From contig JADLBT010000280.1 in NCBI GenBank assembly GCA_020847555.1, forward strand, positions 1 through 16,844: a stretch of 16,844 nucleotides of DNA, read 5' to 3'. Positions 8,022-14,680 of the stretch are shown in pieces; position 1 is the stretch's first letter; every line of letters begins with the position of its first letter. Both the position numbers and the translations under genes were made by a program. The notes under the pieces are model-generated. The model did not search any database and was not told where the DNA came from. It was given only the letters and a program-made list of their open reading frames with translations. This stretch comes from Gemmataceae bacterium. Its GTDB lineage: Bacteria; Planctomycetota; Planctomycetia; Gemmatales; Gemmataceae.

Positions 8022-8034
8022 CAGCGGTGCTACC

Positions 8035-9336
8035 GTGAACGAGCCGCGCAAGATCTTCCTCACCGGGGCGTCGGGCTTCATCGGCGGGCACATCCTGCGC
8101 GCCCTCGCCGACCGCGGCCATCAGGTGACGTGCCTGGCGCGCGGGCGCGGCGCACGGGCAATCGAGGCCCTGGCCCTGCCCGGCGTGCGGGTCGTCGAGG
8201 GGGAGTTCACGCGGCCGGAGTCGTACCTGGCGCATGTCGGCGGGCACGACGTCGTCATCAACGCGGTCGGGATCATCCGCGAGACGGCCGGCGCCGACTT
8301 CGAGACGGTCCACCAGCGCGCCCCGGTGGCCCTGTTCGAGGAGGCCGCCCGCACCGGCGTGGGCAAGGTGGTGCAGGTCAGTGCGCTCGGGGCCGACGCC
8401 GGCGCCCGCAGCCGGTATCACCTGACCAAACGCGCCGCCGACGAGCGACTGACCGAGCTGGGCGTCCCGCACATCATCCTCCGGCCGTCCATCGTGTACG
8501 GCCCTGGCGACCACTCGATGACGTTCTTCCTGTCGCTGGCGGCCGCCCCGATCACCGCCGTTCCCGGTGACGGCGCCTACCGAGTCCAGCCGATCCACGT
8601 CGATGACCTGGTGCAGGCCGTCGTCCAGGCGGTCACGCGCAACGACCTGCGCAGCGCGGTCGTGGACGCAGGTGGCGCCGTGGCGGTGACGTTCGACGAA
8701 CTGCTCGACACGCTGGCCGAGCGCCTGGGGAAGCCGCGGGCGCGGAAACTGCACCTGCCGTGGTGGCTGATGCGCTGCGCGGCGTGGGTGACGGACGCGC
8801 TGGGCCGCGGGCCGATCACCGGCGAGGAACTCGGCATGCTGCGCCGCGGCAGCACATGCGACGTCGAGTCGTTCGCGAAGACCTTCGGCTTCACCCCCGT
8901 GCCACTCCGCGTGGGCCTCGCGCGGCGGCCGCTCTCCGAGGCGGACGCCTGGCATGCGCGGCTTGCCCCGCTGCGGGTGCCGTTGCGCCTGTCGATCGCG
9001 TTCGTGTGGCTGGCAACCGGGATCATCTGCGCGTTCATCTCGGTGGCGCAGGGGTACGAGCTGCTCGGGCGTGTCGGCCTTACCGGAGCGCTGGCGGACG
9101 TCGCGCTCTACGGGACGTGTGCCCTGGAGATCGTGCTCGGTGTGGCCACGGCACTGGGCTGGCGCGTGTGGCTGATGGGAGTGATTCAGCTCGTGCTGAT
9201 CGTCGGCTTCACCCTCATCCTGACGCTGAAGTTGCCGGCGTTCTGGCTCGACCCGTTCGGCCCGGTCACGAAGAACATCCCTCTCATCGGGGCGACGCTG
9301 GTCATGATGGCGCTGGAGCGCGGCGACCGCGGGTGA
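8035..9336 (+). CDS. NAD(P)-binding epimerase/SDR-type protein with C-terminal DoxX-like membrane domain
   Basis: This is a 433-residue protein if translation starts at GTG 8035. Residues 1-300 form an extended/atypical SDR domain of the NDUFA9-like group: nucleotide-binding TGASGFIGGH at 10-19, SALGADAG at 116-123 and a YHLTK (Y128, K132) motif. Residues about 316-430 hold about four hydrophobic helices (for example IAFVWLATGIICAFISVA and VWLMGVIQLVLIVGFTLIL) that fit the DoxX-like family. The enzyme half would therefore sit on the membrane, presumably on the cytoplasmic side. The substrate is unknown. The frame is open back to a GTG at 7987, but that start lies inside a 52-bp palindrome and would add 16 unrelated residues before the Rossmann strand. 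The gene converges on the MutS-like gene with a 57-bp gap containing only a small CGCGA/TCGCG hairpin (9344-9358). Confidence 0.88.
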   Translation: MNEPRKIFLTGASGFIGGHILRALADRGHQVTCLARGRGARAIEALALPGVRVVEGEFTRPESYLAHVGGHDVVINAVGIIRETAGADFETVHQRAPVALFEEAARTGVGKVVQVSALGADAGARSRYHLTKRAADERLTELGVPHIILRPSIVYGPGDHSMTFFLSLAAAPITAVPGDGAYRVQPIHVDDLVQAVVQAVTRNDLRSAVVDAGGAVAVTFDELLDTLAERLGKPRARKLHLPWWLMRCAAWVTDALGRGPITGEELGMLRRGSTCDVESFAKTFGFTPVPLRVGLARRPLSEADAWHARLAPLRVPLRLSIAFVWLATGIICAFISVAQGYELLGRVGLTGALADVALYGTCALEIVLGVATALGWRVWLMGVIQLVLIVGFTLILTLKLPAFWLDPFGPVTKNIPLIGATLVMMALERGDRG

Positions 9337-9393
9337 GTGCCTCCGCGACTCGGTCGCGTCCCGCGCTTGCGCTTCGGGCTCGGACAGCGCCGG

Positions 9394-11214
9394 TCACACG
9401 TCCAGCCCGACCGCCCGCATCAGCGCCAGCGCGTTGCCGTGCGGCACCACGCCCGGGTGCAGCCGGTAGTCGAAGTGCATGGCCCCATCGCGGAAGTCGT
9501 CCACGAAATGCACGTTCCGCACCTCCAGCCCCAGGCACTCGGCCAGCGCCGTCAGCGCCAGGTCGTGCGTCGTCACCAGCCCGAGCGCTCCGGCCGCGAG
9601 GAGGTGACGGAGCACCGCCGCGGCGCCGACGCCGCGATCGTGCGAGTTGGTCCCGTTGAACAGCTCGTCGAGCAGAAACAGCAGTGGCGGCGGCTGCTGT
9701 GTCAGGTCGAGCAGGTGACGGACGCGGCGCACCTCGGCGAAGAAGCGCGAGCGCCCTTCCAGCAGCGAGTCCTGCACCCGCAGCGTCGCCCCCAGCGCCA
9801 GCGGCGTCAGCCGCAGCCGGGCCGCCCGGACCGGCGCGCCCGCCAGTGCCAGCACCGCGTTGGCGCCCACCGTCCGCAGGAGCGTGCTCTTGCCCGACAT
9901 GTTCGACCCGCTCACCACCAGGAGCCGCACGCCCGCCCCCAGCTCCACGTCATTGCGGACGCAGCGCTCCGGAGCGAGCAGCGGGTGGCCGAGCCCCTCC
10001 CCGACGTAGCGTGCCGGCCCGTCGGCGACTTCCGGGAACGGGTCAGCCGGGTTCTCGTAGGCGTAGGCCGCCAGCGCCGCCAACGCCTCGATCTCGCCGA
10101 TGGCGTGCAGCCAGCCGGCGATCGCCGGCCCGGAGTCCGCCCGCCACGCCTCGAACGCCGCCGCCATCCGCGTGCGCCACAGGAACAGCGCGCCGAGCGG
10201 GGCGAAGAACATGTTCCGCGGCGCGCGCAGCCACTCTGCCAGCGACGCGAGGCGCGCGACCTGCCGCGACGGCGCCAGGCCATCGATGCGTAGGCCGGCG
10301 TGAACCCGGGTCAGGCGCGGGCAGGTGAACGGCTCGCGCTCGAACGTCGCGAGCACGCCCGCCAGCAGCCCCAGGTCGCGCTCGACGTCCTCGACCGGCG
10401 CCAGTACCCGGGCGACGGCGGGCCTCAGCCGTGCGGTGGCGAGCGCCGCGAGCAGCGCGGCGCCGAGGAACGGCAGCCAGCCGAGGCCGACCTCGAAGCC
10501 GACGACCAGGGTGGCGACGTTCAGCGCGGCCAGGGCGTTGACCAGCAGGCGGGTGCGGCGGGCGTCGAGCGCCGGCGGGGCAGCACCCCACTCGGCCAGG
10601 GGGGCGAAATCGACCGGCGGCAGCTCGGCCCCGAGGAGAGCGAGCCGCTCGCGCAGATCGAGACGGGGACGCAGTTCGGCGGCCGCCTCCTGCCGCTCCG
10701 CCACCTCGGCCGTGCTCGCCGGTGCGTTCAACCACGCGGCCAGGGTGTCGGCCCCGCGTCGGGTCCGGGCCGTGCAGAGCCGCTCAAACAGCGAGCCGGT
10801 CCCGAATACGTCCAGGTCGAGGGCGTAGGGGTGGTCCTCGTCGAGGTAGCGGTCCCCAGTATCGCCCCGGCCGGCCCAGTTGTGCGCCAGCCGCTCCAGG
10901 CCGCTGACGTAGAAGCGTGCCGCGCGCCGCATCCGCGCGAGCCGCCGACCGACGCCGTCGTAGCGCGCGACGAGCAGGAAGAACACTACCCCGAGCGGCA
11001 GCAGTCCCCAGTAGAGGAGGGGCCAGCCGGCGCCGTAGGCGACCACCGCGAGCCCCACGGCGGCGCCGAAGATGCCGACGCGGGCTCGACCGAGGCGATC
11101 GAGCTGGCAGTCAAGGCGCGCGACTTCCTGCCGGCGGAGGGTCAACCGCTCGGCGTAGGCGGCATGCGGGTCGTTGGGGGAGGGAGGGGATGCGGGAATC
11201 GGTTCTGGCGGCAA
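9394..11214 (-). CDS. Membrane-anchored MutS-family ATPase
   Basis: With a TTG start at 11214 the protein has 606 residues. The C-terminal half is a MutS-type ATPase: Walker A GSNMSGKST (436-444), Walker B LLFLLDE (511-517), the signature GTNSHD (521-526) and a TTHD switch (548-551). Residues about 130-430 resemble the MutS core/lever region. There is no N-terminal mismatch-reading domain and no Smr nuclease. Two hydrophobic blocks (about 46-83 and 224-260) are probably paired membrane helices, so this is unlikely to be a housekeeping mismatch repair protein. The frame is open to 11544, but residues before 11214 look noncoding. The TTG has AGAAGAG 8 nt upstream and a TACAAT box about 60 nt upstream, which favours the short form. 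Similar proteins occur in Bacteroidetes and planctomycetes; their function is not settled. Confidence 0.85.
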   Translation of the reverse strand: MPPEPIPASPPSPNDPHAAYAERLTLRRQEVARLDCQLDRLGRARVGIFGAAVGLAVVAYGAGWPLLYWGLLPLGVVFFLLVARYDGVGRRLARMRRAARFYVSGLERLAHNWAGRGDTGDRYLDEDHPYALDLDVFGTGSLFERLCTARTRRGADTLAAWLNAPASTAEVAERQEAAAELRPRLDLRERLALLGAELPPVDFAPLAEWGAAPPALDARRTRLLVNALAALNVATLVVGFEVGLGWLPFLGAALLAALATARLRPAVARVLAPVEDVERDLGLLAGVLATFEREPFTCPRLTRVHAGLRIDGLAPSRQVARLASLAEWLRAPRNMFFAPLGALFLWRTRMAAAFEAWRADSGPAIAGWLHAIGEIEALAALAAYAYENPADPFPEVADGPARYVGEGLGHPLLAPERCVRNDVELGAGVRLLVVSGSNMSGKSTLLRTVGANAVLALAGAPVRAARLRLTPLALGATLRVQDSLLEGRSRFFAEVRRVRHLLDLTQQPPPLLFLLDELFNGTNSHDRGVGAAAVLRHLLAAGALGLVTTHDLALTALAECLGLEVRNVHFVDDFRDGAMHFDYRLHPGVVPHGNALALMRAVGLDV

Positions 11215-11274
11215 GGCAGCGTCTCTTCTATCGGAACACGGCCCGGCCCCACCCGGGGCTCGGTCCTTGCCGGT

Positions 11275-11280
11275 ATTGTA
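11275..11280 (-). promoter_or_regulatory. Candidate minus-10 box for the MutS-like gene
   Basis: Read on the minus strand this is TACAAT, 5 of 6 matches to the sigma-70 minus-10 consensus, about 60 nt before the TTG start at 11214. The hexamer 17 nt upstream (TGGGGC) is a poor minus-35, so the call rests on one box and its position. Confidence 0.3.
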
Positions 11281-11307
11281 TGGAGGCAAGCGCGTTCGCC
11301 CCAGCGG

Positions 11308-11336
11308 ATGGCACCTGGCCACTGGCGCGGTATAGT
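11308..11336 (+). promoter_or_regulatory. Candidate sigma-70-type promoter for the arginine gene unit
   Basis: ATGGCA (11308-11313, 4 of 6 to TTGACA) is followed after 17 nt by TATAGT (11331-11336, 5 of 6 to TATAAT). Transcription would begin near 11343, about 250 nt before the ATG at 11592. In DNA this GC-rich such a match stands out, but it is untested. Confidence 0.4.
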
Positions 11337-11440
11337 GGTGGGAACCTCGCACAGGCCGTGAGGGAACCGTCCGTGGCCCCCCAGACCTCCGGCCCGACCC
11401 CGAAAACCCTGGTGGAGATAAGGCGCCGCGCAAGGGTAAG

Positions 11441-11560
11441 ATGAACAGTGACAGCAGCATGACACGGGTTGACCAGGTTGTTTCTGCGCGACGAAGGACA
11501 GGCAGGGCGGTTCCGTACAAGGAGCAGGGATTGGGCGGGACCACCCGCGCTGAGTGCTGA
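11441..11560 (+). CDS. Possible 39-residue arginine-containing leader peptide
   Basis: An ATG at 11441, with AAGGG about 6 nt upstream, opens a 39-codon ORF that stops with TGA at 11558-11560, 31 nt before the start of the arginine-pathway unit. Six of its residues are arginine, four of them clustered in the segment ARRRTGR (CGA-CGA-AGG then AGG), using codons that are usually sparse in high-GC genomes. The stop lies inside a 12-bp palindrome. A leader peptide coupling arginine supply to downstream expression is conceivable. A chance ORF is at least as likely, since I see no alternative stem pair typical of attenuators. Confidence 0.2.
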   Translation: MNSDSSMTRVDQVVSARRRTGRAVPYKEQGLGGTTRAEC

Positions 11561-11568
11561 GTACTCAG
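11557..11568. promoter_or_regulatory. 12-bp perfect palindrome upstream of the arginine gene unit
   Basis: CTGAGTACTCAG is a perfect palindrome ending 13 nt before the GGAGGA ribosome binding site. It could be an operator for a dimeric regulator or simply a short hairpin. No regulator gene is adjacent to support an assignment. Confidence 0.3.
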
Positions 11569-11591
11569 TACGAAGGCCCCCGGAGGATACC

Positions 11592-12839
11592 ATGAGTCAA
11601 GCGCAACCCACCCCCACCGCAGGCTTCGTCGAGGAGGTTGAGTTGCAGGGGCACATCATCGATTCGCTTCTGTTCCCGAAGGTTCTCGACGAGATCCTCA
11701 CCCACGGCGGCACGTACACGATCAAGGACATCCGCATCGGTACGAAGCAGACCGATCCGAGTTACGTCCGGATCGAGGTCCACGCCCCGAGCGCGGCAGC
11801 CCTCGAAGAAGTCCTCGGCGCCATCCACGACCACGGCGCCGCCCCGGTCGCGATCCTCGACTGCCAGATCGTCCCCGCCGACATGAACGGGGCGTTCCCC
11901 GAGGGGTTTTACAGCACCACGAACTACCGCACGCAGGTGCGCCTGGACGGCGAGTGGGTCGAGGTCGAGGATCAGGAGATGGACTGCGGCATCCTGATCG
12001 ACCCCGAGGGCGGGGCCGCCCGCACCATTCCGATGGCCGATGTCAAGAAGGGGGACCGGATCGTCGTCGGCCGCCAGGGCATTCGCGTCTTCCCGGCCGA
12101 GACGACGGCGCGCCAGAACCTGTTCGAGTTCATGGCCAGCCCGGTGTCCAGCGAGAAGCCCAAGGGCGTTACCGTTCGGGAGATCGCCGCGGCGATGCGG
12201 CGCGCGAAGGAGCAGGGGGAGAAGATCCTCGCCGTTCTCGGCCCGGCCATCGTCCACACCGGCAGCGCCGGCCACATCGAGGCGATGATCCGGGCTGGTT
12301 ACCTCAACGTTCTGTTCGCCGGCAACGCCCTGGCGACGCACGACATCGAAAGCGCCCTGTACGGGACGAGCCTGGGCGTCTCCCTGGAGCGCGGGCTGCC
12401 GGCCGAGGAGGGCCACGAGCACCACCTGCGGGCGATCAACACCATTCGCCGGGTGGGCGGCATCCGGGCCGCGGTCGAGAAGGGGGTGCTGACAAGTGGT
12501 ATCATGTACGAATGCGTCCGCCACAACGTGCCGTTCGTTCTGGCCGGCAGCGTCCGCGACGACGGCCCGCTGCCGGAGGTCGTCACCGACGTGCTCGACG
12601 CCCAGCGGCAGATGCGCGAGTACATCCACGGCGTCGGGTTCTGCCTGATGGTCGCGACCGCCCTGCACTCGATCGCCACCGGCAACCTGCTGCCGGCGTG
12701 GGTGCGCGTCGCGTGCGTGGACATCAGCCCGGCGACCGTGACGAAGCTGATGGATCGCGGCAGCATCCAGACGGTCGGCGTCGTCACCGACGCCGAGCCG
12801 TTCCTGCGGGCGCTGGTCCACGAACTCGGTCTTGCCTGA
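11592..12839 (+). CDS. TIGR00300 (LOR/SDH-domain) protein, probable ornithine cyclodeaminase type
   Basis: This 415-residue protein matches the TIGR00300/LOR-SDH family known from archaea and from the C-terminal half of cyanobacterial AgrE/ArgZ. The N-terminal domain (about 11-110) carries VELQGHIIDSLLFPKVLDEI and IGTKQTDPSYVRIEV. The C-terminal part (about 210-405) has a nucleotide-binding-like region with GPAIVHTGS (217-225), FAGNALATHDIE (242-253) and VRDDGPLPEVVTD (321-333). In that family the domain is linked to NAD-dependent conversion of ornithine to proline plus ammonia; I infer the same here. The ATG at 11592 has GGAGGA at 11582-11587. The next gene, 78 bp downstream, encodes an arginine dihydrolase-like enzyme that would supply ornithine. 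The family call is strong; the exact reaction is inferred. Confidence 0.88.
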   Translation: MSQAQPTPTAGFVEEVELQGHIIDSLLFPKVLDEILTHGGTYTIKDIRIGTKQTDPSYVRIEVHAPSAAALEEVLGAIHDHGAAPVAILDCQIVPADMNGAFPEGFYSTTNYRTQVRLDGEWVEVEDQEMDCGILIDPEGGAARTIPMADVKKGDRIVVGRQGIRVFPAETTARQNLFEFMASPVSSEKPKGVTVREIAAAMRRAKEQGEKILAVLGPAIVHTGSAGHIEAMIRAGYLNVLFAGNALATHDIESALYGTSLGVSLERGLPAEEGHEHHLRAINTIRRVGGIRAAVEKGVLTSGIMYECVRHNVPFVLAGSVRDDGPLPEVVTDVLDAQRQMREYIHGVGFCLMVATALHSIATGNLLPAWVRVACVDISPATVTKLMDRGSIQTVGVVTDAEPFLRALVHELGLA

Positions 12840-12849
12840 CCCCGGCGCC

Positions 12850-12901
12850 TCTTTCCCCCGCACCCCCGGCCCCTCTCCCACGAGGGGCGAGGGGAGAAAG
12901 A
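12850..12901. repeat. GC-rich palindromic element between the two arginine-pathway genes
   Basis: The outer arms TCTTTCCCC (12850-12858) and GGGGAGAAAGA (12891-12901) pair with one bulge, and an inner CCCCTC/GAGGGG stem (12870-12875, 12882-12887) surrounds the loop TCCCAC. The core CCCCCGGCCCCTCTCCCACG resembles the arm of the large palindrome at 1-104. It lies within a probable operon just before the GGAGG at 12907, so it may tune RNA stability or translation between the two genes. Confidence 0.6.
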
Positions 12902-12917
12902 ACTGCGGAGGTATCCC

Positions 12918-13742
12918 ATGCGACCGCAGCCGCGCATCCTGATGTGCCCGCCGGACTACTACGGCATCGAGTATGAGATCAACCCGTGGATGAGCCGGTC
13001 GCGCGGCAGCGTCGCCGAACGCGCCCACGCCCAGTGGCGGAGGCTGCACGAGACGCTGGTCGGGCTGGGCGTGCGGGTCGAGTTGCTTGCTCCGCAACCG
13101 CGTTTGCCCGACCTCGTCTTCACCGCCAACGCCGGGCTGGTGTTCCGCGAGCGGTTCTTCAGTTCGCGCTTCCGCCACGAGGTCCGTGCCCGCGAGACGC
13201 CGTACTTCGATACGTGGTTCGCCGCCCACGGGTTTCAGGTCGAGCACCTGCCCGAGGACACGTTCTTCGAGGGGGCCGGCGACGCTCTGTTCTGCGGTCC
13301 GCAACTGTTCGCCGGCTACCGCATCCGCAGCGATGTGGGCGGCCACCAGTTCATTGCCCGCGCCGTCGGCAAGCAGGCGCTGCCGGTCGAGCTGGTCAAC
13401 CCCCACTTCTACCACCTCGACACCTGCTTCTGTCCGCTCGCGCCCGGAGAGGCCATCTACTACCCCGACGCCTTCGATACCTACGGCCGCAAGGTGCTGG
13501 AAACGAACATCCCGCGTCTGCTGGCCGTTAACGAACCGGAGGCGCAGCGGTTCGGCTGCAACGCCGTCGTCGTCGGCAAGACGGTCATCACCAATACGGG
13601 GTGCGAGGAACTCGCGGCCGGGCTGCGCGCGTGGGGCTACGAGCCGGTTGCGGTCGAGCTGGACGAGTTCCTCAAGGCGGGCGGCAGCGCGAAGTGCCTG
13701 ACGCTTCGCCTGGACGGGGAAGAGGCGGCGGTGTGGGACTAG
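12918..13742 (+). CDS. Arginine dihydrolase-like guanidino-group-modifying enzyme
   Basis: This 274-residue protein belongs to the pentein superfamily that includes arginine deiminase, DDAH and the dihydrolase half of AgrE/ArgZ. Expected residues are present: N22 (EINPWMS), N71 in DLVFTANAG, E118 and D122 in FFEGAGD, H166 and D168 in HFYHLD, and the nucleophile candidate C260 in GGSAKC. Asparagines near 22 and 71 fit the dihydrolase branch as I recall it, which removes both guanidino nitrogens to give ornithine, CO2 and ammonia. Deiminase or dimethylarginine activity cannot be excluded. Length fits a single-domain enzyme without the C-terminal cyclodeaminase fusion, which here is the separate upstream gene. 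The ATG at 12918 has GGAGG 6 nt upstream. No signal peptide is present, so it acts in the cytoplasm. Confidence 0.87.
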   Translation: MRPQPRILMCPPDYYGIEYEINPWMSRSRGSVAERAHAQWRRLHETLVGLGVRVELLAPQPRLPDLVFTANAGLVFRERFFSSRFRHEVRARETPYFDTWFAAHGFQVEHLPEDTFFEGAGDALFCGPQLFAGYRIRSDVGGHQFIARAVGKQALPVELVNPHFYHLDTCFCPLAPGEAIYYPDAFDTYGRKVLETNIPRLLAVNEPEAQRFGCNAVVVGKTVITNTGCEELAAGLRAWGYEPVAVELDEFLKAGGSAKCLTLRLDGEEAAVWD

Positions 13743-13757
13743 ACAAGCCATGAGTTG

Positions 13758-13804
13758 AAACGACCAGCCGCACGCGGGGAAGGCCACGAGCGACCAGGTC
13801 GTTT
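13758..13804 (+). promoter_or_regulatory. 8-bp inverted repeat abutting the SDR ribosome binding site
   Basis: AAACGACC (13758-13765) and GGTCGTTT (13797-13804) are perfect complements 31 nt apart. The right arm ends directly at the GGAGG (13805-13809) of the SDR gene. In mRNA this could fold next to the Shine-Dalgarno and tune translation. A repeat of this size can arise by chance. Confidence 0.25.
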
Positions 13805-13815
13805 GGAGGTTCCCG

Positions 13816-14649
13816 ATGTCCGACAACAAGCCGCTGGCCGGCAAGGTGGCGTGGGTGACCGGGTCGTCGCGCGGGCTGGGCCGCGTGATCGCCACGACGT
13901 TATGTGCCCGCGGGGCCGCGGTCGCCGTCCACGGCACCCGCGAGGACTCGCCGCGCACGTTCGGCGAGGGCGAATCAATGGAGCAGGTCGCCCACGACGT
14001 GGCGGCGGCCGCCCACGGCATCGCCCTGCCGGTCTGGGGGGACGTGACCGACGAGGCCGAGGTCCGGCGCCTCGCCGACCTGATCCGCAACCGGCTCGGC
14101 CCGATTGATATCCTGGTGGCCAACGCTGGCGGGGATATCGGCGCCGGCGGGACCGGCGTCGGCCGGGGCGGCCGGCCGGCCCCGGACGACTGCGTCGGCA
14201 TTCCGCTGGCCGACATCCGCGCCGGCCTCGACCGCAACCTGCTGTCGTGCATTCTCTGCTGCCGCGAGGTCGCGCCGGGAATGATGGAGCGCAGGGCCGG
14301 CCGGATCATCACCGTCGGCTCGATCGCCGGGTGCTACGGACGCGACGACGGCGCCATCTACGCGGTCGCCAAGGCGGCCGTCCACGAGTACACGCGCTGC
14401 CTGGCGACACAGTTGCGGCCCTGCAACATCCCGGTGAACTGCATCGCTCCGGGCGGGACGGTGACGAACCGATTCCTCGTGATTCACGACATCGACCAGG
14501 CGAAACTGATCGAGGAGGGGACACTGATGCGCTACGGCCGGCCGCAGGAGGTCGCCGACGCCGTCGCCTTCCTCGCGTCCGACGGTGGGCGGTTCATCAG
14601 CGGCCAGGTGATCCGCATCGACGGCGGCTCGCAGTGCTTCCCCGCGTAA
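13816..14649 (+). CDS. Classical short-chain dehydrogenase/reductase
   Basis: This 277-residue cytoplasmic oxidoreductase has the full set of classical SDR motifs: cofactor loop TGSSRGLG (15-22), D76 in GDVTD, NAGG (103-106), N141, S169 in GSIAG, Y182 and K186 in YAVAK, and a C-terminal FISGQVIRIDGG. An Arg in the glycine-rich loop and HGTRED after beta-2 suggest NADP(H), tentatively. Residues about 107-127 form a Gly-rich insertion after NAGG that is longer than in many members. It resembles 3-oxoacyl-ACP reductase/glucose dehydrogenase-type SDRs, but the substrate cannot be told. The ATG at 13816 has GGAGG 6 nt upstream. It sits 73 bp after the arginine dihydrolase-like gene and 31 bp before the esterase gene, so co-transcription is likely, though a role in arginine breakdown is not obvious. 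Confidence 0.92.
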   Translation: MSDNKPLAGKVAWVTGSSRGLGRVIATTLCARGAAVAVHGTREDSPRTFGEGESMEQVAHDVAAAAHGIALPVWGDVTDEAEVRRLADLIRNRLGPIDILVANAGGDIGAGGTGVGRGGRPAPDDCVGIPLADIRAGLDRNLLSCILCCREVAPGMMERRAGRIITVGSIAGCYGRDDGAIYAVAKAAVHEYTRCLATQLRPCNIPVNCIAPGGTVTNRFLVIHDIDQAKLIEEGTLMRYGRPQEVADAVAFLASDGGRFISGQVIRIDGGSQCFPA

Positions 14650-14680
14650 GCGGCGCACCCAACCCACGACAGGAGCACCC

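Larger units (their letters stand above)
7581..8034. other. Divergent intergenic region rich in palindromes
   Basis: These 454 bp separate the minus-strand sigma gene from the plus-strand epimerase gene. I see no credible gene. The region holds a 28-bp hairpin (7805-7832), a small GCAGG/CCTGC hairpin near 7858-7872, an imperfect GGAAC/GTTCC inverted repeat near 7936-7965, and a 52-bp near-perfect palindrome (7970-8021). On the minus strand a GGAACC hexamer (7659-7654), which resembles an ECF minus-35 element, lies 74 nt before the sigma start, but no matching minus-10 follows. Short blocks such as the one at 7849-7900 resemble interspersed repeats common in planctomycete genomes; that resemblance is from memory. 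Confidence 0.6.
11215..11591. other. Divergent control region between the MutS-like gene and the arginine gene unit
   Basis: These 377 bp separate two divergent genes. They hold a minus-strand TACAAT box (11280-11275), a plus-strand promoter candidate (11308-11336), a possible 39-codon leader ORF (11441-11560), and a 12-bp palindrome (11557-11568) before the ribosome binding site at 11582. If the plus-strand promoter is real, the arginine unit has a leader of about 250 nt, long enough for RNA-based control. A TTGACC at 11469 has no matching minus-10 box. Confidence 0.5.

Noticed and set aside
11215..11544. N-terminal extension of the MutS-like protein by 110 residues
   Set aside because: The extra residues look noncoding and would span the minus-strand TACAAT box; TTG at 11214 has a ribosome binding site.
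11565..14312. Open frame of about 915 codons on the minus strand across the arginine genes
   Set aside because: It is antisense to three well-supported genes and has no family signature; it also spans their intergenic gaps.
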